Program-made: the position numbers and the translations under genes
NCBI RefSeq assembly: GCF_000025625.1
Contig: NC_013922.1
Coordinates: 744,001 to 808,000 of the forward strand
From: Natrialba magadii ATCC 43099
Lineage (GTDB): Archaea; Halobacteriota; Halobacteria; Halobacteriales; Natrialbaceae
Length of the DNA stretch: 64,000 bases
Reading direction: 5' to 3'
Notes under the pieces: model-generated
The model's input: the letters and a program-made list of their open reading frames with translations, nothing else
The model's database searches: none
What the model was told of the DNA's origin: nothing
Part shown: one piece after another, positions 15,767 through 25,508 of the stretch
Numbering within the stretch: position 1 is the first letter of the stretch
Layout: each line of letters starts with the position of its first letter

Positions 15767-17011
15767 TCAGGCGTCGGGGACGACGTTGACGAGGACGTCG
15801 AACGAATCGACAGTTTCACAGACCCGATCGTCCGCATCGATTAAGTCGATCAAATCGGCGTCGGATTTGAGCGACGATTGCAACTGCGAGACGGCCCGGA
15901 GATACCGCTCGAGTGAGCGTTCGGTGACAACACCGTCGAGCAGATCGCCAATTTCGATGAGATACGGGAGCAGCTCCGACAGTTGCTGGGTGTACTGGGT
16001 GTGGACGTTTTCGCTGTCAGCCAGTTCGCTGTCGGAAACCCGAACGATCTCCCGTGCTACTCGGCTACTTTCACCGTGATGCTCTTCGATACGGTCGCCA
16101 AGCGTGGCAAAATACCTGGCACGATCCTTGATCGTCTTTCGGAGCGTATACCGAGCAAACGTATCACGTTCTTGCTCGAGGGCGTGTAGCGACGTCTCCA
16201 GATCGGCGAGTCGATCCTCAATGTCGCCGATGTCGGGATTTGGGTCAACGGGTTCATGAACCGGCGTCTCGTGGGGATTATCGGTGTCCGTGAGATGCTG
16301 GGCGAGCAGGCTAAAGAGCAGTTCGTGATCGTACACGTACGGGCGTGCGCCCCTGTCAGTAATTTCGGACCACGACCCGTCGGATGTGCGTTCGTATCCG
16401 CCGAGATAGACGGCTGGATCGGACTCGGACGCCGAATCGCTCCCGTGGTGCTCGTGGTACCGGTTGGTCAATTCCTGTGCGAACGACGTCGCATCACGGT
16501 CGGCCGATTTCAGCTCGGAGAGGTCGATCGCTTCGGTAACTGCCGACGTCTCCGGTGGGTTCTCTCGGGAGGTGAGTTCGAACGTTTCGACGACTCGGTT
16601 TGGCACGGCATCGTCTTCGATTGCCCCGTCAGTATCCGGTACTGGTACGGTCTCGACCGGCACTTCGTTGTACTGGATGAACAGGTGGAGTTCGTCCGAC
16701 GAGGCGTCCGGCAGCGATGTCGTCGTCATCTGTTCGACGACGATCGGACGACCGCGTCCATCGAGTGCGAGTCCCGGCGTCAGCGTTATTTCGATCCCGT
16801 CACTCGTCGGTTCGAACGACTCGATGTCTAGCCCCGAAACGACGCCCGAACCGGTAATATAGCGGTTGAGCGTCTGCAACCGTTCGCTGTGATACGATCG
16901 ATCGATCTCCATGATTCGGGGCGTCATCAGTTTCCCCTTAAAGAAGCGGTTTTTGGTGAATTGAGAGAGACTCCCCTCCGAGCTCGAAAATTCGCGTGAT
17001 GGGTCGTTCAT
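15767..17011 (-). CDS. CIS-cluster accessory protein with FFKGKLMT-type N-terminal domain
   Basis: 414 residues. The N-terminal segment (FTKNRFFKGKLMTPR, then RYITGSGVVSGLDIE within the first ~65 residues) resembles a module recurring in large proteins of contractile injection clusters in diverse prokaryotes, where lines such as YFNGRLLT and GPGVVCGL are seen. A beta-rich region (residues 60-200) follows, then a long helical region with coiled-coil tendency (DIGDIEDRLADLETSLHALEQERDTF). No signal peptide. Possibly a collar, fibre or baseplate-peripheral component. It has its own promoter. Confidence 0.65.
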   Translation of the reverse strand: MNDPSREFSSSEGSLSQFTKNRFFKGKLMTPRIMEIDRSYHSERLQTLNRYITGSGVVSGLDIESFEPTSDGIEITLTPGLALDGRGRPIVVEQMTTTSLPDASSDELHLFIQYNEVPVETVPVPDTDGAIEDDAVPNRVVETFELTSRENPPETSAVTEAIDLSELKSADRDATSFAQELTNRYHEHHGSDSASESDPAVYLGGYERTSDGSWSEITDRGARPYVYDHELLFSLLAQHLTDTDNPHETPVHEPVDPNPDIGDIEDRLADLETSLHALEQERDTFARYTLRKTIKDRARYFATLGDRIEEHHGESSRVAREIVRVSDSELADSENVHTQYTQQLSELLPYLIEIGDLLDGVVTERSLERYLRAVSQLQSSLKSDADLIDLIDADDRVCETVDSFDVLVNVVPDA

Positions 17012-17055
17012 CTCCGTCTATCCTTGCTGTTGTTCTCCGTTTTATTAAAAACTTC

Positions 17056-17066
17056 GTATATATAAT
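17056..17066 (-). promoter_or_regulatory. TATA element upstream of the accessory protein gene
   Basis: ATTATATATAC on the minus strand, about 45-55 nt before the start at 17011, with AGGA/GGAG purine strings just before the ATG. The 249-bp gap to 17261 otherwise shows nothing recognisable. Confidence 0.45.
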
Positions 17067-17260
17067 TCACCGTGATAGGGATGGGAACCGCCCCGGCTCT
17101 GAGACGGGTCGATGGTCGTCGGTTTCGGTATACCTGCAAGTATCTCGTTTCCGAAGTTATCGACCGTGCGTCAGTTGTGGAAGGGTGTGGGAACCGAATC
17201 TGATGTCAATGTGAAATTGTATGGCTAAACCCCGGCCTAACGAACTCGATTCTCGCTCCG

Positions 17261-19444
17261 CTATCCCTTATTAGTGCCACCCAGGTACGTGTCTCGTCCG
17301 AGCGTCGCATCACCGAGTGAGAACGACTCGGTTCCGAGGCGCGTGTTGACTCCGAGGAACGTCGCCCGTCCGAGTTCGAACTCATCATCGACAACGTGAA
17401 CTCGCGCGTCGACGTGTGCGGGCGTTTCAGTCTCGATGATGGTCTCGATTGCTTCTTCGTGGACAGCGGATTCGAACGGGCCACAGAAGACGGCAACCGA
17501 TCGATCCGTTGGAACCAGCGAGTCGTAGCTGCTGTCGGAGACACCGTCAGTTCCCAATTCGACGTCTTCCGGCTCGAGGAAGAACAGGCGGTAGCCAGTC
17601 GCCGTTTCTCCCGCTGCACCGCTCGAGTCACGCACCGCTTTGTCCGTTGCGTGGCGGAGATAGAGTTCGATCATTTCTCGCAGTCCTGCACGTGTCCCCC
17701 GTTTTTTGTAGAGTTCGGGAGCCCGTGCCAGATATTCCCGTCGTGCGCTTTCGGGCCACTCGCGGTACTCGTCAGCGGCGAGCCAGTCTTCGAGCCACTC
17801 GAGCGAGTCGCTCGGGGCACCGTGTGGGTCGAAATATTTGGTGATCCCGTCGATCTCGGACTGGATGTCGACAAACGACGTCTCGAAAACCGACAGAAAC
17901 CGTTCAAGAAACGCCGCTGATCTCTTGTCGTCCTGATACAGTTCAGGCATGTACCGAAGATACGACTGTCGGGGACAGTACGCCGTCACGGTGTCGACGA
18001 GCGGTGACGCCGTTGGTGTCCCGATCAGTTCGAGTGCGACGTACAGATATCGGCCGACAGCGTCGTGTAGTAGGATGTCTGGACTCTCGTCGCCTTCGGC
18101 GACTGTCCATTCGGATTCGGCGTGTATTTCGAGCGCGTTGAACGCGGTTCGTTGCCACTCTCGGACGGTCTTCGACGATAGTGACTCGTCGTGGGTGGTA
18201 ATCGTTTCGGGATTGGACCGTGCCAGTTCAAGCCCGGAACTGATGCCAGTCGCCTGCAATGACCTGCAGACGTCCGCGGACCGAAGCGGTGCCCACCAGT
18301 CCGACGATTCGTCGGATAGAGCGGTTTCATCAGCACCGACTCCGGAGGTGTCTGGTGTTGCCTCTCCCTCTGAAGCTGGTGTTTCGAGCGGCAACAATGG
18401 GTCGTCCGTCGCGTAATAGCGAATTTTGATTCTGGTGTTTGCCGGAAAACGAGCGAGATCGACGGCCAGTCGATGCCACTCGAGTTGTTCGGTTTCGGAG
18501 TCGTATCGTGTCATCGCGATTCCGGTGTGTTTGTTCCGATCGGCCCGCTCGAGGTATTCGGTTCGTTCGGTCAGTGCCAGACATCGGTTGTGCGTATCGA
18601 TTGCGTAGAACGACCGCATTCCGTCTTCGGATTCGGTACCGATCAGCGTCTCGATCGGTCCGTCGCTGTCGATCGTTTCGAGTCGAGTCAGTTTCTTCGT
18701 TCCCGGCTTGTACTCAAAGAGGGCGTACTCGTTCCGATTTTCGACGACGCCGGCGAGGACGAGTGACTCCACTGTACCCGTTATCGCCGTCGGCGTGAAC
18801 TGATGGTCCGCGGCGATGAGCGTTTCGGAGAGTCGTGGTCCGTCACCATCGGTGTCACTGCGGTCGAGCTCGTTTCTCCAGAGTCCGTATCCATCGTCTG
18901 TCGCGGTCAGTACCACTAACCCGTCCGTTACAGTCGTCACGTCGACTGTCGTCCCCGGCGACTGGTTCGTTTCTTGCTTGGCTCCGCGAATCGAGACGAG
19001 TGTCTCCGCATCGTCGACCACATGCAATGCACCGCAGCCGTACGTACTTGCGGACGGCGTGTCTACTGGAACCTCTATCGCCTTGGTTTCACGCCGCATT
19101 TCGGGAATGACGGCCGTGATCTCTCCTGACTCGTGAGTAACGAACACACGTGACCCTGCAGTTGCGATCGATTGCGGCGCCCAGCGGTGGCGGGACGTTC
19201 TGTCGATCACCAGTTCACGTGTCTCGGTCGTCATATCGTACTGGTACAATCCGCCGTCCGTCGTGAGAATGTAGAGGGTGCCGGTTGGATCCACGGAAAC
19301 GTCGACGATATCGTCACCGATCGTCTGTGAACGGATCGCGGTCGTCTCTGTCAGGGTGATTCCCCCGTCAGTGATCTGGGTGTTTCGTGCGACCCAGTCT
19401 TTCCACCCAGTCTCGCTCGTCGTCACTGTATACGAAAACGTCAC
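17261..19444 (-). CDS. eCIS tail protein, P2 gpI-like (TIGR02242 type) with N-terminal propeller-like extension
   Basis: 727 residues. The C-terminal portion from about 495 (RYMPELYQDD, FLERFLSVFETSFVDIQSEID, LEWLEDWLAADEYREWPE, ARAPELYKKRGTRAGLREMI) matches the phage tail TIGR02242 family, which forms baseplate wedges. The first ~490 residues are beta-rich with repeated short blade-like strings (LYILTTDGGLYQYD; LVVLTATDDGYGLW), suggesting a propeller-like exposed domain. The start overlaps the end of the baseplate gene upstream (19441-19444). Confidence 0.85.
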   Translation of the reverse strand: MTFSYTVTTSETGWKDWVARNTQITDGGITLTETTAIRSQTIGDDIVDVSVDPTGTLYILTTDGGLYQYDMTTETRELVIDRTSRHRWAPQSIATAGSRVFVTHESGEITAVIPEMRRETKAIEVPVDTPSASTYGCGALHVVDDAETLVSIRGAKQETNQSPGTTVDVTTVTDGLVVLTATDDGYGLWRNELDRSDTDGDGPRLSETLIAADHQFTPTAITGTVESLVLAGVVENRNEYALFEYKPGTKKLTRLETIDSDGPIETLIGTESEDGMRSFYAIDTHNRCLALTERTEYLERADRNKHTGIAMTRYDSETEQLEWHRLAVDLARFPANTRIKIRYYATDDPLLPLETPASEGEATPDTSGVGADETALSDESSDWWAPLRSADVCRSLQATGISSGLELARSNPETITTHDESLSSKTVREWQRTAFNALEIHAESEWTVAEGDESPDILLHDAVGRYLYVALELIGTPTASPLVDTVTAYCPRQSYLRYMPELYQDDKRSAAFLERFLSVFETSFVDIQSEIDGITKYFDPHGAPSDSLEWLEDWLAADEYREWPESARREYLARAPELYKKRGTRAGLREMIELYLRHATDKAVRDSSGAAGETATGYRLFFLEPEDVELGTDGVSDSSYDSLVPTDRSVAVFCGPFESAVHEEAIETIIETETPAHVDARVHVVDDEFELGRATFLGVNTRLGTESFSLGDATLGRDTYLGGTNKG

Positions 19445-21390
19445 AGTCGATCACCTCGCTGGGTAGATGGGTGCATATCGACGGTCACACGTTCGAGCGA
19501 AAACAGTCCCATCTCGTCTATCCTCACTCGGTCGTCGTTCGGCGTCCCACCGTGTGCAGTGATCGAAAGGTCCGACACCCGTGCAACCGCATCGACGCCC
19601 TCGATCACGTTGCGTAACGCCTCACGTTCGAGCGGGCGGCCAAGCGGCCACCCGTTCCCGTTAAATCCGTGGAGTGGGTGGAGATACGACTCGACAGCAT
19701 CGGTTATCGCCGACTCGAACCCGCTCGGTGCGTACTGCTGTCGAACCTCGCCGCTTACTGTGATTTCGAGTCGGACGTACTGTGGACCGGTGACGTGAAC
19801 CCGGTCAGTCAATAACGTCCGCTCCCGGAGATACTCCCGAACGGTATCGAGAAACGCCACACTTGGTTCTGGACTCGGAATGTCCGCCGGTGCGTATGGA
19901 ACGACGATCACGGTGGCTCGTCCGCTGTCGACCGCGACGTGCGTCCGTCCGATCCTGAGACCAGGTGTTCGTGCCGCGAGACGGCGATAATCCGCTGTGG
20001 TCACTGCACGAGCAGGGCGATCGAGGTTCCGCCTGACACGGTGTAGTGCCTCCGTAACGGTCTCGCCGTCCGTGCCGCCAGTGGCGGGCCCAAGCGGGGT
20101 GATGTCGATTTCCCTCGCAGCGTGTTCGGCATCGAACGCCTCCCCAGGATCGTCGAGTTGCCAGTTTGCTGCTGCCGAGACGTTGCCGCGTTCACCGCCA
20201 CCGTAGACGTACTCTGCGCTGACCGTCGTATTTGTCGGCGGAACGGCACCGTTGAATCCGTCGCCGAACGTGACGCGGCCTGCCGGCCGGTCGAGCACGT
20301 AGTGACAGTCCTCAGGACCGGACGCATCGAAGTTGGGCACCTCCGTGTACCGTTCGCCGTCGACGTAGACCGTCGCGGAAAGAACGGGACTGTTCGCGAA
20401 TCGATACGTCTGATTGTCGAACTGTGAGTCGGTTACTGACTCGGATTCAGCGGACACGGGCACCAATCGTTCGTGGTCGACGCTGACTGCGTGGGTCGCG
20501 GTAACGACGTTCGTTCGAATGCCGTCGAGCTGTGGTGGAATCTCGTATCCCGGACGGTCGACGCGACAGCGGATCCACGTCGCCGCTGTGGCAGTGTCGG
20601 GGAGAGACGGCAGACTCGAGTTGGGTTCTGCCGATAGGTCTGATTCGTCTGCAACGAGTTCGATGATACCAGATCGATAGAGCGAGTTGGTGTTGTCCGT
20701 GGAAACGGCCAGCCGTTCCCAACTGCCGTCACAGTGGTGTTCCCACGCGAGTTCGACCGACGGCTCGAACGGTGGGTGCTGTTCGTCCGCCACCGCCGAG
20801 GGCGCTGGCAGGTCCTCGTCGTGATAATCGACGTGAAGGGAGAGTCGATTTGCCGACGAGAAGGGGTCGTGGTCGAATCCGATGTACACGGTGTCGTCTG
20901 CTTCGACGCGACGGCCGAACGGCCGATAGTACGTTCCTGATGCGGCGTTTGCCTCACTGTGGTTGCTCACAGCGCCAGAATCGCCGATCACGCTGTCGAC
21001 GCACGCAGTCGTAACGACGAGTGGCTTGTCCGTTTCGAATAGGTACCGTTCGTCGATACCATCGGTTACGCTCAGTTTGGTATCCGCTGGGAGCCGCGTC
21101 CCTGCGAACCGTTCGGGAACGTCGAACCTGATCGTCGCCGTCGCCGACTCCGGCGGTCGTTGTCGATACCCGAGTAACTGGAGGTACTTCTTGCGGTGTT
21201 CTTCGGTAATCTGATCGAGTTGATAGGTGTGGGTCTCGGTCAGCCACGCGAGGACTTCCAGAATCGTTATGCCGGGATCGTGCGGGTTGAAATCCGTCCA
21301 CTCGTCGGAGTACGCTGGAATCAGCTTTTTCGCCTGATCGAGTAACGCTTCGTACTCCCTGTCGTCCAGTTCGGGTAAATCAAGTCCCAT
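19441..21390 (-). CDS. eCIS baseplate J-like protein (shorter paralog)
   Basis: 649 residues. The opening (LDDREYEALLDQAKKLIPAYSDEWTDFNPHDPGITILEVLAWLTE, quoted in part) is characteristic of putative baseplate assembly proteins of the TIGR02243/Afp11 kind. The C-terminal part has the J-protein pattern (DYRRLAARTPGLRIGRTHVAV, LREREALRNVIEGVDAVARVSDL). It probably forms the wedge triangle with the longer paralog 4 bp upstream. Gene order wedge-wedge-gpI is the usual one for eCIS. Confidence 0.88.
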   Translation of the reverse strand: MGLDLPELDDREYEALLDQAKKLIPAYSDEWTDFNPHDPGITILEVLAWLTETHTYQLDQITEEHRKKYLQLLGYRQRPPESATATIRFDVPERFAGTRLPADTKLSVTDGIDERYLFETDKPLVVTTACVDSVIGDSGAVSNHSEANAASGTYYRPFGRRVEADDTVYIGFDHDPFSSANRLSLHVDYHDEDLPAPSAVADEQHPPFEPSVELAWEHHCDGSWERLAVSTDNTNSLYRSGIIELVADESDLSAEPNSSLPSLPDTATAATWIRCRVDRPGYEIPPQLDGIRTNVVTATHAVSVDHERLVPVSAESESVTDSQFDNQTYRFANSPVLSATVYVDGERYTEVPNFDASGPEDCHYVLDRPAGRVTFGDGFNGAVPPTNTTVSAEYVYGGGERGNVSAAANWQLDDPGEAFDAEHAAREIDITPLGPATGGTDGETVTEALHRVRRNLDRPARAVTTADYRRLAARTPGLRIGRTHVAVDSGRATVIVVPYAPADIPSPEPSVAFLDTVREYLRERTLLTDRVHVTGPQYVRLEITVSGEVRQQYAPSGFESAITDAVESYLHPLHGFNGNGWPLGRPLEREALRNVIEGVDAVARVSDLSITAHGGTPNDDRVRIDEMGLFSLERVTVDMHPSTQRGDRL

Positions 21391-21394
21391 CGCG

Positions 21395-24300
21395 TTAGTC
21401 CTCCGTCATGGTGATGCTGAGCTCGTGTGACCCGTGACAGACCAGCGTGTTTTTCGGCAGCGTTTCGACTCGCTGCTGATCGGTGATCGACCGCCGTTCC
21501 TCGTTGACCGTGATCGTCGCGTCGAAGTTCGACACCCCCTCGACAGCATCGACGCCGGTAACGACGTCGGCGAGCGATTTCCGTGATGGAAGTGTTCCGA
21601 ACTCCCATCCATTACCGTTGTTTCCCGTCAATGGATGGACGAACTCGTCGAGTCGGTCTTCGATGGTCGATTTCAGCAGGGAAACACTCTTGACACTGCT
21701 CGCTCGGACCGTTGCCTGGACGGTGAGTTCACTGTAACTTGGACCGCGAACGACGATATCGCGGTCTGTATCCGAAACCAGCGTTGCTGGCGCACGTTCG
21801 TACAGCGTCTGACGAACGTCGTGTTTCAATTCCATCGACGGCACGGGCTTTTCCCGCTGTGCGTCCGGAACGATATAGACGGTTATGCAGTTCTCGGCAT
21901 CGGTCACGCAGGACACTCGAGCGAGTTCCGGAAACTCGCCTTTTGCTACCTGCTCGTAATCGCGTGGTGTTACTGCCCGCCCACGATGTCGGAAGCGGTT
22001 CGTCGATCGCGAGACGAGCGTATCCGTCGATTCGACGTCAGTCCCGCCGTTGGCCGCCGTCGGATTCGTCACGGTATCGACCAGTGCGATAGAACTCTTG
22101 AGATCGGTAATCGTCCACGGACCGACGTTTCCATCGCTACCGCCGCCAGTCGTATACGTCGCCTTGATGTTGTCCTGACCGCTCGGTGGAATCTTGCCGT
22201 TGTCACCGTCACCGAACTGAACTGTCCCCAGCGTCCGGTTGATGACGTAGTGGCGATCCTGTGGTCCCGACTCGAGAAAGTCGTCGACGGCGTTCCATCG
22301 AACCCAGAACGCCTTCAGTTCACCACGAGAGTCGTATTCTCGGTTGACGTCTGCCGGCCGTTCGTTCAGGAGTCGTCGTCGCTCGCCCGCCGACATGGTA
22401 TCTAGTGCGTCCACCCAGAGATCGATGTCTATCACTGGTGCGTGCGAGCAGGCGAACGACTGTTCGTGGGATCCGTCGCTCGAACCGAGTATCTCGTCCT
22501 CGACGGTGATTTTGTTGTGCGCCCATTGCGTATTGGGATAGAGTCCTGAAAGAATGGGGGGAAGCGTCGTTTGTTCTGTCGTCATGTTCGCCGGGATTGA
22601 CGACTGGCTGTCGTGGGTACGGGCGCGGGTGGTCGTCCCTCGATCTCGATCGGTGACGGAACCCTTACCGATCTTCCCGCCTTCCGACTGGAACGCAACG
22701 GCTTCGTCCTCGACATCGAGGTGGGTCCTAAACTCGTCTTTCGTCAGCCGTGCCCTGATCCAGTGACGTTGTCGACCGAACAGTTCAGCCTCCGTCGTTG
22801 GGGTCGGAAACGTCAGCATGACCATGCCTCGCTCGGTCAGACCGGCGGTCTGATCGCGAACATCCATCTGGTTCCAGGTCGGCTCGTTGTCCACAGTACA
22901 ATACTCCCACTGGACGCCTGGATCGAACTGTTGTGGATACGTGGCGTCGTCGATCACGAAAAAGAGACTTATCGGACCGTTTTCCAGTCGTCGGTCGAAC
23001 CCGAAATACACCGTCTGCGCGTCGTCGGGGAGCGAGACGAACGGATCGAAACTCCACTCTCGTTTCGTCAGGTCGTCACTGTATGCGCCGTTGTTCTGCC
23101 GGACGATCGTATTGAACGAGAGGTCGAGGTGCTCGTACTCGACGATAACATCGCCGTAAACCGGTGGATCGGGCCTCGTTGTGAAAGACGTCGACAGCGG
23201 TCCATCGGAATCTTCGATCGACGGCCGGTCGTACGTCCCGCTGACGAGGCGTGCACGGATCCAGACGTTGTCGTGACCTGCAACTGTCGTCGGCTCGATA
23301 TCCGACGGCACCTCGAACTGAACACGACCGGGGTGTCGTAATGCCTCGGTCTCGTCTGCGACGGAATCCAACCGCATCCACCCGTTTCCGTTCCAGTACT
23401 CCCAGGAGACTTCGGGTGGTCCGTCCAGAACTCCTCTATTCACGTTCGTCTCTTCGTCGAGATGGGGTAACGCGTCCGCCATCGCGTCACTGTCTGTCAC
23501 ACCAACTCCATCGTCTCCATCCCGGCCACTGGTGGCCGACGAACTCGAGTCCTGCGGGGTCTCGGATTCGGATTCGGCCGGCGGTGTAAACTCGAGTTCG
23601 ACTGTCCCACCGGGCTTGGTAAACGCCTCCTCGCAAGCGACGAAAAACGTCACCGGAGGGTGTGGGACCCGTCCGAACGGGTGCAATCGTTCGTCGTCGA
23701 GCGCGACCGGGACGTCGTTCGACAGCAGCATATCCGGGTCGAGACCCGTCTCCGAATCGGTCTCCCGATCGCTGCTCGTCACCTGTATCGATATCGAACG
23801 AACAGTCCACGTCGGGACAGCCGTCCCGTCGCGTAGCGAACAGCGCAGCCACCGCCCCTCAGTCCCGTTTACCTCGTGGATCGTCGGTTCTCCGGGCAGC
23901 CGAAATCGCTGTTCGGCAACGCCGTCACGGGTGCGTGAATCGTCGTCCCCAGTACTGGAGTTTGCCTGTAGCTGTTCTTGCAGGGCTTTCACACCGCCGT
24001 CGTCGGACATCGGTGTGTCGTCTACGACGCGCTTGAGGGGGTGCCATCCGTGTTCTCCGTCCTCGTTTTCACCGTAATACTCCCAGATCGTCTCTTCGAA
24101 GATCGGTTCGGGATCCGACTGCGAATCGACTCTGACGGTAAATGTCGATCCAGCGGCTACATTGAGTGCGGATTCGTTCTCGAGATAGAGTGCATGGGAC
24201 TGTATCAGCTCGCCGTCGAACAGCCGTGTCTGTTCGTTCTCCAGCAAAGTGTCGTGATCGACGATCGCGTCGGCGGTCGGATCGACCGCGACGATGTCGG

Positions 24301-24700
24301 TAAGCGACGCAGGTGTGGCTTCGAACCCGGCCTCCTGTGGAAGTTCGAACTGTTGTGCCTCTCCGTCCGTCGGATCCGCGATAGCGGTCGTTCCCCCGGG
24401 GATTGGCACGTTTCGATCGAGATCTCTGGAGACGTCAAACGAAAGCGGAACACGAGCTGCTTGCGGGGGTCGCCGATCGAAGTCCAGCGCATCCAGAAAG
24501 CCGAGCAAGTGTTTTTCCGGGACCTCGTTGAGGCGGTTCCATACGTCGGCTTCGAACGACGAGAAGATCCGAACGAGCGTCTGGCCGACGTCGCCTGACT
24601 CCGGATCCCACGTTTCGGTATATGTGCGTGCCCGCTGGCGAAGCGTCTCGTAGATCTCTTCCTGACTTCGGTCGTCAATAATTGGTTCGGTTCCATTCAT
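21395..24700 (-). CDS. eCIS baseplate J-like protein (long paralog)
   Basis: 1101 residues, considerably longer than the neighbouring paralog. The N-terminus (YTETWDPESGDVGQTLVRIFSSFEADVWNRLNEVPEK, quoted in part) and C-terminus (SRSTNRFRHRGRAVTPRDYEQVAKGEFPELARV, quoted in part; KSLADVVTGVDAVEGVSNF) match TIGR02243-type baseplate proteins. The extra length is in the middle, including an acidic linker near 390-420 (SESETPQDSSSSATSGRD) and repeated jelly-roll-like strings (WEYWNGNGWMRLDSV). Probably the Afp12-like wedge partner. Confidence 0.85.
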   Translation of the reverse strand: MNGTEPIIDDRSQEEIYETLRQRARTYTETWDPESGDVGQTLVRIFSSFEADVWNRLNEVPEKHLLGFLDALDFDRRPPQAARVPLSFDVSRDLDRNVPIPGGTTAIADPTDGEAQQFELPQEAGFEATPASLTDIVAVDPTADAIVDHDTLLENEQTRLFDGELIQSHALYLENESALNVAAGSTFTVRVDSQSDPEPIFEETIWEYYGENEDGEHGWHPLKRVVDDTPMSDDGGVKALQEQLQANSSTGDDDSRTRDGVAEQRFRLPGEPTIHEVNGTEGRWLRCSLRDGTAVPTWTVRSISIQVTSSDRETDSETGLDPDMLLSNDVPVALDDERLHPFGRVPHPPVTFFVACEEAFTKPGGTVELEFTPPAESESETPQDSSSSATSGRDGDDGVGVTDSDAMADALPHLDEETNVNRGVLDGPPEVSWEYWNGNGWMRLDSVADETEALRHPGRVQFEVPSDIEPTTVAGHDNVWIRARLVSGTYDRPSIEDSDGPLSTSFTTRPDPPVYGDVIVEYEHLDLSFNTIVRQNNGAYSDDLTKREWSFDPFVSLPDDAQTVYFGFDRRLENGPISLFFVIDDATYPQQFDPGVQWEYCTVDNEPTWNQMDVRDQTAGLTERGMVMLTFPTPTTEAELFGRQRHWIRARLTKDEFRTHLDVEDEAVAFQSEGGKIGKGSVTDRDRGTTTRARTHDSQSSIPANMTTEQTTLPPILSGLYPNTQWAHNKITVEDEILGSSDGSHEQSFACSHAPVIDIDLWVDALDTMSAGERRRLLNERPADVNREYDSRGELKAFWVRWNAVDDFLESGPQDRHYVINRTLGTVQFGDGDNGKIPPSGQDNIKATYTTGGGSDGNVGPWTITDLKSSIALVDTVTNPTAANGGTDVESTDTLVSRSTNRFRHRGRAVTPRDYEQVAKGEFPELARVSCVTDAENCITVYIVPDAQREKPVPSMELKHDVRQTLYERAPATLVSDTDRDIVVRGPSYSELTVQATVRASSVKSVSLLKSTIEDRLDEFVHPLTGNNGNGWEFGTLPSRKSLADVVTGVDAVEGVSNFDATITVNEERRSITDQQRVETLPKNTLVCHGSHELSITMTED

Positions 24701-24814
24701 ATTGTCTGCTCGTGAGCAACGGAATCTCGATTCATCGGACGTCGGTTATCGGAACACTGATTCTGTGGACTGTTCGCCGATTCCACCGCTGTTGTGTCGT
24801 CCTGCTGTCGTCGT

Positions 24815-25213
24815 TCATCCGTCACCTTCGGTGGTGTGGAACGGGTATACCATGTTCGAGAGGCTGTTCGTCGTGCGAACGTAGTAGTTGATCTCGATCA
24901 GGATTCTGTTGGGATCGTCACTCGCAATCGATGCGTTGACGTCTTCGATGTCGATGCGTGGTTCCCACCGAACCAGCGCCTCGTGGACGCTGCTTTCGAT
25001 GAGATTCAGCGTCGCTGGAGACACAGCCGAGTAGACGTGATCGTGGATATCACAGCCGAACTCGGGTCGCATGACGCGTTCTCCTTTTGCAGTTCCCAGG
25101 ATGATCTTGATCGATTCACGAATGTCTTCCTCCGCGTCAGATGTTTCGATGTTGCCGCGGTGGTCGGTCGTGACTGGATACTGCCACCCGGTTCCGAGAA
25201 ACTCTTCAGCCAT
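24815..25213 (-). CDS. eCIS baseplate protein, gp25/GPW family (Afp9-like)
   Basis: 132 residues from ATG 25213, chosen because the longer frame to 25411 would run through the PAAR gene and its extra residues are a basic shadow translation. Core motifs of the T4 gp25 family are visible: ESIKIILGTAKGERVMRPEFGCDIHDHVYS (in part; the EFGC loop), then LNLIESSVHEALVRWEPRIDI. gp25 family proteins initiate sheath polymerisation. The start lies 2 nt after the PAAR stop. The 114-bp gap before the next gene holds nothing I recognise. Confidence 0.92.
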   Translation of the reverse strand: MAEEFLGTGWQYPVTTDHRGNIETSDAEEDIRESIKIILGTAKGERVMRPEFGCDIHDHVYSAVSPATLNLIESSVHEALVRWEPRIDIEDVNASIASDDPNRILIEINYYVRTTNSLSNMVYPFHTTEGDG

Positions 25214-25215
25214 GG

Positions 25216-25506
25216 TTACTCGATGAGGACTGTTGGACACCCGGAAACGATCTTGTTTGGGGGTCCGTTTTCGATGATCGTATCCCCCAGTCTCGCTGCC
25301 GGCATATTGTTTATCAGGACAGTTGTACTTCCGTCGACGACCGGGCCACCGACGTGTGGTACCACGCCGGAGGCCAGCGGACAACTGTGGACGTCGCTGA
25401 TCGCCCGCCATGCCGGTCGGTTCCCGATGAACACGTTCGGACTACCCGTTCCTGCCAATGGTGTTCCGTGAGCGGTCCCGTCACCTGTTCTTGCTGCTGG
25501 TTTCAT
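25216..25506 (-). CDS. PAAR-repeat spike-tip protein (Afp10-like)
   Basis: 96 residues, a minimal PAAR protein. Pro-Ala-Ala-Arg occurs twice (KPAARTGDGT at the N-terminus and MPAARLGDTI near residue 70), with VFIGNRPAWRAISDVHSCP between them. PAAR proteins form the zinc-bound cone at the tip of the central spike. It sits between the spike and gp25 genes with 2-nt gaps. No C-terminal toxin extension is present. Confidence 0.95.
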   Translation of the reverse strand: MKPAARTGDGTAHGTPLAGTGSPNVFIGNRPAWRAISDVHSCPLASGVVPHVGGPVVDGSTTVLINNMPAARLGDTIIENGPPNKIVSGCPTVLIE

Positions 25507-25508
25507 GG

